This document shows, piece after piece, positions 19,803-28,283 of a stretch of 35,583 nucleotides of DNA. Source of the stretch: an uncultured Persicitalea sp. (GTDB taxonomy: Bacteria; Bacteroidota; Bacteroidia; Cytophagales; Spirosomataceae); contig CATMVR010000002.1 in NCBI GenBank assembly GCA_950075905.1, positions 1 to 35,583 on the forward strand, read 5' to 3'. Both the position numbers and the translations under genes were made by a program. The notes below the pieces were generated by a model. The model did not search any database and was not told the DNA's origin. It saw nothing but the letters and a program-made list of their open reading frames with translations. Each line of letters begins with the position of its first letter. Within the stretch, counting starts at the first letter, position 1.

Positions 19803-20603
19803 TTATCGCTGGGTGGGGTAGTAGGAGTAAAGCCGGTTCGACTTGAACCTTATCGTATCAAATCCACGCCCCACTTTTTTCCTCAGGAAATAGTAGGTGT
19901 TGTTGCAGAGTGTATCCACATGCACCGTGTTTCCGGGCAGGTCGAACTCCGGTGTTTCCTTTTTGCCTGGTGTGTAGGGTTTTTGAAAAACTAGTTTGTA
20001 TGCAGGAACTTTGTAGAAGGTAGGGATTAATTCCAACGAGGCCCTCGTGGTTTTTTCCTCGAAACCGTCCACCACTGCTACCTTTACCGATTCTACCGTA
20101 ATAATTCCAGGCTTGCCTTCATCCAGTTTCCAGATGTGCCTTTCCCGGGGTTTCACCATTCTCTGAAAGATCAACTCCGACTTGACAGGATCATAGAATC
20201 CAAACCGCATCTGGTTGATATACCAGATATTGACTCTCACAGAGTCGGATGAGAGAAGGGACATCTGCTGTTTTAGGTCCGGATTGACATAAAACTGCTG
20301 TTCACGATCCTTTATGTAATTGATGACAACTGCTTTGCCGGTCATTTTGGACAGAAACAGGTATTCGTTTTCGACCACCATTTCTTCAGAGTACGTATCC
20401 AGCTCTTTGCAGTTGCAGGGAACTAGCAGACCGTTGGAGTCCACCTTACACACGGACTTAATGTACAGCTCGTAGGTATTGTCAATTGTGATAGCCCGAA
20501 GGCTATTCTTATCAATGTTTACTTCCTTGGCATAGAAGAAAGAGGGAGCTGGAAAAATCCTAATCCAGGGTAAAAGCTGAAGCAGAATGATGAGAACGTT
20601 CAT
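19803..20603 (-). CDS. Hypothetical exported protein
   Basis: 266-aa ORF with hydrophobic N-terminus, between two same-strand genes; 4-bp overlap with the upstream gene. Confidence 0.6.
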   Translation of the reverse strand: MNVLIILLQLLPWIRIFPAPSFFYAKEVNIDKNSLRAITIDNTYELYIKSVCKVDSNGLLVPCNCKELDTYSEEMVVENEYLFLSKMTGKAVVINYIKDREQQFYVNPDLKQQMSLLSSDSVRVNIWYINQMRFGFYDPVKSELIFQRMVKPRERHIWKLDEGKPGIITVESVKVAVVDGFEEKTTRASLELIPTFYKVPAYKLVFQKPYTPGKKETPEFDLPGNTVHVDTLCNNTYYFLRKKVGRGFDTIRFKSNRLYSYYPTQR

Positions 20604-21598
20604 TGAAGTCCAATTTTGATTTGCTGGAAATAACCGATGGGACCTACGGCCAAAGCTTTTGGATATGGCACCAGGTGCAAGGGATAATACTTGTTGTTAT
20701 GAATGCGATGCTGAAGGTCAAGGCGGGGGAAGTTGTAGGCAATCATCGAAACGCCCCAGTTCGTGGCGGTATTACCGACGTTAAGGTAGATGTTCGATTT
20801 GTTGTAGAAGTTTTCAACTCTGTTTCGGTAAAACACATAGCTGCTTCCAAGTTTATTGCTCAGCTCGTAGGAGCTGGGACTGTAGCCGGTGAATTTATTG
20901 AAACCCACCTCTACAAGGTTGAGCGCCCATTGGTCATCCCCGTGAAAAGTACCAAAAATGCCTCCCGTGTGGTAGCGGTCTTTCATGTCGGCCAGGGGTG
21001 GAAAAAACGGTGGACCGTCGTTGATATACCCAACCTGAAAACGGTCCAGATGAAGGCCCAGAAAACCCACCTGCTGCTTTTTGTATTGTGGGCCTGTAAG
21101 GAAAATTATCGTATTGCTTCCAAGGGTTATAGACCAGCGGTAGGGGTTCTGCAGGGCTGGCAGGTTGCGGGTATTGAAATAATAGAGGGGATAATTGCGG
21201 ATGCCGGGGCGGGCAGGACTTGTCTCACGCAACCGGTTGGCCAGCCCCGCGGTTGCCGTGTAAGAGATTACGGTCTCCAGATCAAGCCATTTGCCGGTTT
21301 TTCGGCCGGGTCGGTTACTGCCGATACCACCCCTGTATAGAATAACGTCGGAATTGATCGCCTGATAAAACCAGTTCTTACCCACGAAACTGCCAATGCC
21401 ACCTGATACCCCCAGTGTGAATGTCAACCGCTCTGCATTGGAGTAGTCGAGGCGGGCTTTGAGACTGTATCCGTATTGTATGGCATTGGTACTCCTGTAA
21501 TATACGGCGTTATCCTGTGCTGAGGCAAAACCAGCAGAGCATAACGCCACCAATAGCAGGTTGACTCTTCCGATGAGTAAAGCGTGAGGAAAACCCAT
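20600..21598 (-). CDS. Hypothetical secreted/outer-membrane protein
   Basis: 332-aa ORF with signal-like N-terminus (LLLVALCSAGFASAQ) and aromatic/Gly-rich composition. Confidence 0.6.
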   Translation of the reverse strand: MGFPHALLIGRVNLLLVALCSAGFASAQDNAVYYRSTNAIQYGYSLKARLDYSNAERLTFTLGVSGGIGSFVGKNWFYQAINSDVILYRGGIGSNRPGRKTGKWLDLETVISYTATAGLANRLRETSPARPGIRNYPLYYFNTRNLPALQNPYRWSITLGSNTIIFLTGPQYKKQQVGFLGLHLDRFQVGYINDGPPFFPPLADMKDRYHTGGIFGTFHGDDQWALNLVEVGFNKFTGYSPSSYELSNKLGSSYVFYRNRVENFYNKSNIYLNVGNTATNWGVSMIAYNFPRLDLQHRIHNNKYYPLHLVPYPKALAVGPIGYFQQIKIGLQ

Positions 21599-21909
21599 AT
21601 GAACTGGTAAATGTATGTGCTATAAATGAACGGGGTATTTCAAGGGATGGGGAATCGATCCCTGCTACTGCGAACTTAAAGAGTTGTTAGGAAACAACTG
21701 ATGACAAATTATCAAACGGTCTGAAAAACTAAAAAAGGGGTGAAGCAGAGCAGAATGTTGACTGCTAAAATGGCTTTTTTACTGACCATGTCCGAAAAGT
21801 TAGGTTCGCGATTTAATGATGTGTTGCCGCTGGATAAAAAAATAGAATGCACAATTGATCTTTCGTTTACTTTCGACCTTCAAGTATGTCTCATGAAATC
21901 ATATTGTCG

Positions 21910-22746
21910 ATGAAAAATTATTTGTCTTTGCTGCTGGTCCTTGTCTGTTCAATGGCCTGGTCGCAGAACGAGGAAGCCTCGTTGATCGGCACGTACTTCT
22001 GGAAAGACGCAATCGTGCTCAGACCGTGTACGATTACCGGTCAGCCAGTGGCTGGAAGTGAAGAGATCACCTCATTACCCAACCAGTACTTCCGGGTCAT
22101 CCGCGAGTTGGAAAAGGACGCCCTGGTCATTGAGATTCTCAAATACTCCTCCGAGTTAAACTTTGTAAGGTACAACCTAAAAGGGGGTACGGCTACCTAC
22201 AACGCCATGGGAAAACCCAAGGATCTACAGAAGGGGATATATGAAAAATCTTACTTTTTAGTTAGCGAAAACGACGTACAAAAACATGCCGGGCAGTGGG
22301 TGCCCTTACGGTTTGCCTTCGGCATTATTAATTTCCCTTTCAAATACCGGATTCAGCCCGGTAGGGGCGACTTTTCGGGATCATTCAATTTTGGAGCTGG
22401 TTTGGGTGTGAAGCTTCCCCACAAGACCAATTCCAATACTACCTTTTCGATCCTCAATGGGTACAGCTTGTCAAATGTCGACCTTGACGCCACTTCCGTG
22501 CGAAGAAATGCCACTGAATTGAATCAGACCAATAACTTTTCGGCCCTTTCCATTTCATTTGGGTTGATGATGGAAAACAGGAGGATACAGGCGGGCGTAT
22601 TTACAGGATTTGATACGATCAATCATATCAATCAGAAACGGTTTGGGTGGTACTACCAGGGAAAACCCTGGATAAGCGTAGGCTTTGGTTATGCCATATT
22701 CTCGAATGAAGATCCTGGGGGGGCTAATATAAAAACAGAACAGTAG
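21910..22746 (+). CDS. Hypothetical secreted protein, possibly beta-barrel
   Basis: Signal peptide MKNYLSLLLVLVCSMAWSQ; Gly/aromatic alternation near the C-terminus (FGLMMENRRIQAGVFTGF...WISVGFGYAIF). Confidence 0.6.
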   Translation: MKNYLSLLLVLVCSMAWSQNEEASLIGTYFWKDAIVLRPCTITGQPVAGSEEITSLPNQYFRVIRELEKDALVIEILKYSSELNFVRYNLKGGTATYNAMGKPKDLQKGIYEKSYFLVSENDVQKHAGQWVPLRFAFGIINFPFKYRIQPGRGDFSGSFNFGAGLGVKLPHKTNSNTTFSILNGYSLSNVDLDATSVRRNATELNQTNNFSALSISFGLMMENRRIQAGVFTGFDTINHINQKRFGWYYQGKPWISVGFGYAIFSNEDPGGANIKTEQ

Positions 22747-22999
22747 GGCTTGCGAATCGGCACATGCAAAGCCTCCGACACCCGCAAGTCACTCCTGATC
22801 AAGGATGCCATGGGAAATGTGCTGCACCGGGTGACCATCGCAAAAGGCAAGGAGAGCTACAAGTGTAAATTTGATCTTCGGGAATGGGCGACGGCACTTA
22901 CTACTGGAGTGCATCAAGAAGTGTGGGAGATTCATGCCGCTTCCTGGACGAGATCAGGCTCCTTCACTAATTTGATCGGCCTGAAATCGGGATAGCGCT

Positions 23000-23403
23000 G
23001 GGTAGTTTCCAACATTCGGGGAAAATGTTTCATCAAATAGGATAACCTGTTTGATAATCAGCTATTTATTTAGAATCCGACCTCCCTCTTGCTACGAATG
23101 TTGATGGTCCGCCAGCGGCCACATTACTATTTTCATGGGATTTGTTCAGGTTAGCTGACTGATTAACCGAATATACTGAACCTTGATTGCTGAACAAGTT
23201 CGATTAACTAGTTTGAGCGCATAAGAACGAGTTTATTGATCCCAGTCCTGATTAGGGACTGGTACATTAATACGTTCGTTTTATTTTACTACCTCATGAC
23301 GCTCAGAGAAATCCTATCCGTCAATCGTCTCCTCTAACGTACTTAAATTCAGAGTAATACTTCTGGCTGATGAAACATTTTCCCGGAATGTTGGAAACCT
23401 CCC
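23000..23403. mobile_element. MITE-like non-coding element with ~31-36 bp terminal inverted repeats
   Basis: 23005-23035 GTTTCCAACATTCGGGGAAAATGTTTCATCA versus reverse complement of 23368-23398 GTTTCCAACATTCCGGGAAAATGTTTCATCA (30/31). The outer GGGnn may extend it to 36 bp. No ORF inside. Confidence 0.65.
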
Positions 23404-24875
23404 TGTGTAGGAAAAACGCAACACTAGCCACGCCACGCGACGATCGGTCCATCCCCACCTGTGTAGGGAAAACCAAATCCCGCCTTAGAGAAATGAATCA
23501 ACATGCGGTCCATCCCCACCTGTGTAGGGAAAACGATAGCTCCACCAGCCGGGACTCCACCTTAGCCGGTCCATCCCCACCTGTGTAGGGAAAACGTAAA
23601 CCTGAGCGTGACCGTGTGCATCATCAGCGGTCCATCCCCACCTGTGTAGGGAAAACGTCCCCTACCTGCTGGTGGCTACCCCTATACTCGGTCCATCCCC
23701 ACCTGTGTAGGGAAAACTGGATGTAGATCACGTAGATATTGAAGAATTTCGGTCCATCCCCACGCATGTAGGGAATACTCGGCCAGTGCCTCTTTGTGCG
23801 CCTTAATTACCGGTCCATCCCCACGCATGTAGGGAATACGAACCGTGGCCGCGCACGTGCTGACCTTTTCGCGGTCCATCCCCACGCATGTAGGGAATAC
23901 ATTGATGTACTCAATGACTTTTAGCGGTGAGCCGGTCCATCCCCACGCATGTAGGGAATACCGATACGGATTGTACCCAATATGCTCATTACCCGGTCCA
24001 TCCCCACGCATGTAGGGAATACCAGCGCATTATATCCGGGTTGGTATCGTAGTTCGGTCCATCCCCACGCATGTAGGGAATACCGGCCTGCCTGATATAC
24101 CTCCTGTCTCCGCTTCGGTCCATCCCCACGCATGTAGGGAATACTCAATAAACCGCTCGTCGGCGGTGTTCCAGTTCGGTCCATCCCCACGCATGTAGGG
24201 AATACTCACCCTGGTGTAGGGCAGCACCTCCTCATACGGTCCATCCCCACGCATGTAGGGAATACGCGTGACGCTTTCGGGGGCCGCGACCGGAACTCGG
24301 TCCATCCCCACGCATGTAGGGAATACCCCTCCCCTCCCTTCCGAATATCATCCTCCATCGGTCCATCCCCACGCATGTAGGGAATACCTCCTGACGGCCG
24401 ACGCATCGAAGGCCTTATTCGGTCCATCCCCACGCATGTAGGGAATACCGCATTCGCCCCGGCACAGACTCCTGTCGGGGCGGTCCATCCCCACGCATGT
24501 AGGGAATACGCTTTCAGCGACTCAACGTAGCGGTCAATGGCCGGTCCATCCCCACGCATGTAGGGAATACCATCGGCTTCGGTGGACCTCAGGTTCGGGT
24601 GTCGGTCCATCCCCACGCATGTAGGGAATACTTGGTAGCGTTACCCGTTACCATCGTCTTGTACGGTCCATCCCCACGCATGTAGGGAATACGGTATCTT
24701 TTGGAATGCCATTAAGAACATAAAAGGTCCATCCCCACGCATGTAGGGAATACTGTCAGGGGGCGGTTTGGGGTGGCGGCGTGTTCGGTCCATCCCCACG
24801 CATGTAGGGAATACGGTGGTGCCTACGGAGGAAGTGACACCGGAACCGGTCCATCCCCACGCATGTAGGGAATAC
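23389..24875 (-). CRISPR. Type I-E CRISPR array 1: 25 repeats (29 nt), 24 spacers (mostly 32 nt), two repeat types
   Basis: Plus-strand repeats: one degenerate at 23389; five CGGTCCATCCCCACCTGTGTAGGGAAAAC (23445-23717); nineteen CGGTCCATCCCCACGCATGTAGGGAATAC (23750-24875). 61-nt period except a 31-nt spacer at 24206-24236 and a 27-nt interval at 23418-23444. Minus orientation from I-E repeat polarity and the degenerate end at the left. Confidence 0.97.
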
Positions 24876-24947
24876 ACTAAAAATTTGCATGTGAACGCGG
24901 TTTTCGTACGTCAAAGAGCGTTTATGTGTTTTTAAGAAATTTTTTGT
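24876..24947 (-). promoter_or_regulatory. AT-rich leader of CRISPR array 1
   Basis: AT-rich non-coding DNA between the array's conserved end and the cas6e stop. Confidence 0.65.
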
Positions 24948-25628
24948 TCAGAATCTGGCGGGGGCCAACGAGAGCAATCCAAAACCAAAAGCCTTGGCAG
25001 GTCCAATGCCACTCTGCAGGGCGGCTTTGAAAAGTATGGGATCAGTCACGCGTAGCATTCCATCAAAGCGGACGCCGTAAAGCGGGATTGCTTGTCGCGA
25101 TTCGACCGTGCTCCCCTTGGCTGCTTCGTACCAGAAATCATCACTACCGGCCCATAGTATCTCGAAACCATGTTGCTGTCCTTTCCGGCTCAGCCATGCC
25201 TGGGCAGCGGTCGGAGCATCGGCTTCATCGTCCTGAGTCAGGTAATCGGCGAGGGCCACACGCCGGCCCTGTTTCCTGCCCTCACGCTTTTCCTTGCGTG
25301 TCGGATTGGCCACAAGACGGAACTGGAATGTCTGGCCTGACACAAAATCAGGGTCGGCTGCTGTATACTTGACGGAAGTAGTGTAATGTTCAGGCAAGCG
25401 ACTCCAGTCCGGCTCAGTGTGTGACTGCACCAAAATGGTCGGCTGTGCATCGCGGTAAGACAGTGGCTCCAGCCGAAACAGCACACCATGCTCGACCCGA
25501 TAGTCCCTGCCGGGCACCGTCTCGAAAGCATGGGCGAGTGTACGGTGCAGTTCATAGGGTGCAGCCGCATCGCGCCGTGCCTCGAACGATCGGGGGTTAA
25601 GAGTGATTTTAGACAAAAACATGTTCAA
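24948..25628 (-). CDS. cas6e: Type I-E crRNA endonuclease Cas6e
   Basis: MFLSKITLNPRS...YELHRTLAHAF; C-terminal G-rich loop SGIGPAKAFGFGLLSLAP; position in the operon. Confidence 0.93.
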   Translation of the reverse strand: MNMFLSKITLNPRSFEARRDAAAPYELHRTLAHAFETVPGRDYRVEHGVLFRLEPLSYRDAQPTILVQSHTEPDWSRLPEHYTTSVKYTAADPDFVSGQTFQFRLVANPTRKEKREGRKQGRRVALADYLTQDDEADAPTAAQAWLSRKGQQHGFEILWAGSDDFWYEAAKGSTVESRQAIPLYGVRFDGMLRVTDPILFKAALQSGIGPAKAFGFGLLSLAPARF

Positions 25629-26440
25629 TCGGGGACTAAGGTTGGACGGATATAGGTGACCACTTCGCGGGGGGCAAACCGGCGGGGGGCAAACGAAAGC
25701 GGCACATCGCTACGCTGTGCTCGGCTTGCCGGGATGTATTCGCCTGGTGCGTCGGGAGACTGGGCTTTGCCAGTCCCGGCATCCAGCACCAGCCGCACCG
25801 TCTGTGCCGACAGCTCTGCTGCCCCGCTCCAAATCTGCTCCCGATCACCAATGGATTCGGGCATCAACGCTGGGTCAAGGGCCGTTAGCAGCGCTGTTGT
25901 CAGGGGGGCACGCATGACGGAAGGCCCTGTGCCCTCACCAAGCTCGAACCGTACGGGCCAGGTAGGCACGAAGGATTTGCGACCAAGAAACAACGGCCAA
26001 TAGGGTTTGGCTAAGGCCGCGTCCAGGGCAGACAGCAGGTCTCCATCCTCGCTCTCGAACCCCACCAGGAAGTGGGCATCGCTGAGGTAGTACCGCTCCG
26101 ATAAGACGGTGGTCTGCAAGTCGCCGGGGTTGGCGGGCTTGCCGGGCTTCAGCTTGGCACTGGCCCGCAGCACGTTTTGCGCCGTGTGGTAGTCGCGGCG
26201 CAGGACGCCCTCCCGAATGACCCGCACCCCGAAGCACATAGCGGCCAGGTCGGCAAGAGTGCGTTCCTGCCCAGCGATAACGTGCGTGGCTTCGGCCCGG
26301 TCCCAGCCCAGAGCGGCGCAAAGCAAGCCAATCACACCGCTTTTCGAGGGTTCGGCCAGCGTTTCGCGGATGCCGAACCGACTGCTCACGCCCCAGGACT
26401 GCATCGGCCCGGCCAGTCGTAAAATCAGGGTGTGGCTCAT
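25625..26440 (-). CDS. cas5e: Type I-E Cascade subunit Cas5e
   Basis: MSHTLILRLAGPMQSWGVSSRFGIRETLAEPSKSGVIGLLCAALGWDR; overlaps the cas7 stop by 4 bp. Confidence 0.95.
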   Translation of the reverse strand: MSHTLILRLAGPMQSWGVSSRFGIRETLAEPSKSGVIGLLCAALGWDRAEATHVIAGQERTLADLAAMCFGVRVIREGVLRRDYHTAQNVLRASAKLKPGKPANPGDLQTTVLSERYYLSDAHFLVGFESEDGDLLSALDAALAKPYWPLFLGRKSFVPTWPVRFELGEGTGPSVMRAPLTTALLTALDPALMPESIGDREQIWSGAAELSAQTVRLVLDAGTGKAQSPDAPGEYIPASRAQRSDVPLSFAPRRFAPREVVTYIRPTLVPD

Positions 26441-27654
26441 GCGGGTTCGGGCTTGGCGGTGAGGAAGGTTTTCAAGGTTCCCAGCAAGTCGGGAACGCTG
26501 TCGAGCGTCTCGACGCCCGCCGCTTGCAACGATTGCGCCGCTTTCCCCCCGGCATCGAGCATCACGCACGCAGCCTGGCCGTTCAGCCCGTACATCTTTT
26601 GCAGCCTACCGTAGTGCGCACTCAGCGATTCGACGGCCCGGCTGGTCAGGCTTTCGTCCTGTCCGGGTTTTACGGGATTCTCAAAGGCATTGACCAGCGA
26701 AACCGGCTGCCCCGATTCCCGCATCACCACCATCACCAGCGCGGGCAGCGAGTGGGCCGCAAAGGTGTTCTGCTTGCCCGAAGGCCGCGCCTGCACGAAC
26801 GCCTCGGCGAAGGCAAGCACTCCTTCCCTGGCGGCTTTGGCATCGCCGCCCAGGTTGCGGGTCAGTTGGCTCGTATCGACACAGGCGAAGCGGTAGAAGC
26901 ACGACGAGGAGAAGCCGATGGTGCCGATCATGCCCGCCCCGGCGTTTTCGGCAGGCTGCAGGTCATCCACCGCCGTGAAGTAGTCGAACTCCATGTTCAT
27001 GCGGTTGACCGAAATGGCGTGGCTCACCTGACAGGCCGCATCCACGTTTTCGGCGGGGTTGTCGGCCAGCATCCGGCCAAACAGGGCCACATCCACTGCC
27101 CGCACGTGCTTGGGGTAGGTTTTCTTGTACTGATCGGCCAGGGCCGCGAAGGGCTTTGCGGCTTCGGAAATAGCCTTTTCGTGATCGGCCTTTTCCTTCT
27201 TCGAGACACCCTTGGCGGGCGGATTGCTCCGCAACTCGGCCAACTGCCCGGCGGCGGCTATCGTTCCGGGCTCGGCACCGTGCAGCAGGTCGGCGGCTCG
27301 CTGTAATTCCTCCGGCCCGACGTAGAGCAGGTACCTCGTCTTGCCGTCGTCGTCAATTTTGTACAAAGCCTCGTAGAACTCCGCCGCCAGGGCCTTGGCC
27401 TGAGTCTCCGAATGACCCAGCCCGACGAGCAGTCCGGCAACCGCCTCGGGCGCTCGCTTGGTGCGGATGCCCAGGCGGTCGGTCATCTGTTCGCGGAACA
27501 CGTCGGACTGCCTGACGGAACGTTTCAGGCATTGGGAAGAGATGCGCTGCCGACGGTAGCCGCCGAAGTCGCAGTCTTTGGGCGCACCGCTGTCGTCACG
27601 GTTGAGGTTGGAGGGGGGGAAGTTCTGCAGGATGTGAAATTCGATGGTTTTCAT
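26437..27654 (-). CDS. cas7e: Type I-E Cascade subunit Cas7e (Cse4/CasC)
   Basis: MKTIEFHILQNFPPSNLNRDDSGAPKDCDFGGYRRQRISSQCLKRSVR; ADVALFGRMLADNP-type block. Confidence 0.95.
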   Translation of the reverse strand: MKTIEFHILQNFPPSNLNRDDSGAPKDCDFGGYRRQRISSQCLKRSVRQSDVFREQMTDRLGIRTKRAPEAVAGLLVGLGHSETQAKALAAEFYEALYKIDDDGKTRYLLYVGPEELQRAADLLHGAEPGTIAAAGQLAELRSNPPAKGVSKKEKADHEKAISEAAKPFAALADQYKKTYPKHVRAVDVALFGRMLADNPAENVDAACQVSHAISVNRMNMEFDYFTAVDDLQPAENAGAGMIGTIGFSSSCFYRFACVDTSQLTRNLGGDAKAAREGVLAFAEAFVQARPSGKQNTFAAHSLPALVMVVMRESGQPVSLVNAFENPVKPGQDESLTSRAVESLSAHYGRLQKMYGLNGQAACVMLDAGGKAAQSLQAAGVETLDSVPDLLGTLKTFLTAKPEPA

Positions 27655-27683
27655 AGGGATTGGGTTTTTAAATAAAAAAAAGG

Positions 27684-28283
27684 TCAGTTGGTGGTTTCAA
27701 AAAGATCTTCGTCCTCTTGCTCGGCCCGGGCGGTCTTCCAATAGTCACGAGCCCACTGGCGTTTGGTGTGGTCGCCCTCCCAATGCAGCAGGTCCGTCAA
27801 AATCCGACCGTAGTCCACCGGGATGCGGGCTTCGGCGGCAGCTATTCGTTGAATGAAGCCCCGCAGCGGCACGGCGATGTCCTCGCGGTCGCTATCAAGC
27901 AAGGCGACGAATCGCTTATCCAGGCTATCTTGCCCCGCCCCAAGCTGGGTGCGCAGCCGTCGCAGCGACTCGCCGAACGACCGGGGTTGGTAGCTTGTGC
28001 TGTCGTCATCCTCACTAAATCCGGGTACTTTGTACCCGCCATCTGGGGTGGTGAACCGCTGGGCGTGGATGGCGTAGAGCGTCCCCACCAGGCGGTAGGC
28101 GTCGAAGGGCCAGCCGCTGGTTTCGGGCAGAAGCCCGCCCAGTATCCAGATGGAACGGGTGTCGCGCAGCGGGTCGGCGGCGGCGCGGCGGAGTTCGGCC
28201 AGTTTGGCGCGGCCCTCCGCATCGCGCTGCTTTTGCAGAAATCGCACCAGGTTGTTGATCGAGGCTTTGTCGTAAGGATTCAT
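27684..28283 (-). CDS. cse2: Type I-E Cascade subunit Cse2 (CasB)
   Basis: Start at MNPYDKASINNLVRFLQKQRDAEGRAKLAELRRA; ends overlap cse1; position between cse1 and cas7. Confidence 0.9.
   Translation of the reverse strand: MNPYDKASINNLVRFLQKQRDAEGRAKLAELRRAAADPLRDTRSIWILGGLLPETSGWPFDAYRLVGTLYAIHAQRFTTPDGGYKVPGFSEDDDSTSYQPRSFGESLRRLRTQLGAGQDSLDKRFVALLDSDREDIAVPLRGFIQRIAAAEARIPVDYGRILTDLLHWEGDHTKRQWARDYWKTARAEQEDEDLFETTN

Noticed and set aside
22750-22995. 81-aa ORF with non-ATG start after the 21910-22746 gene
   Set aside because: No ATG, no recognisable motif, ends just before the MITE-like element; possibly a truncated remnant but not supportable as a gene.
23242-23262. CCAGTCC-TGATTAG-GGACTGG hairpin as a terminator
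   Set aside because: No T-run follows it; it lies inside the MITE-like element and could be internal structure of that element.
23682-24877. Minus-strand ORFs rich in IPYMRGDGP / YSLHAWGWTE / VFPTCVGMDR
   Set aside because: Translations of CRISPR repeats read in three frames with a 61-nt period, not a protein repeat.
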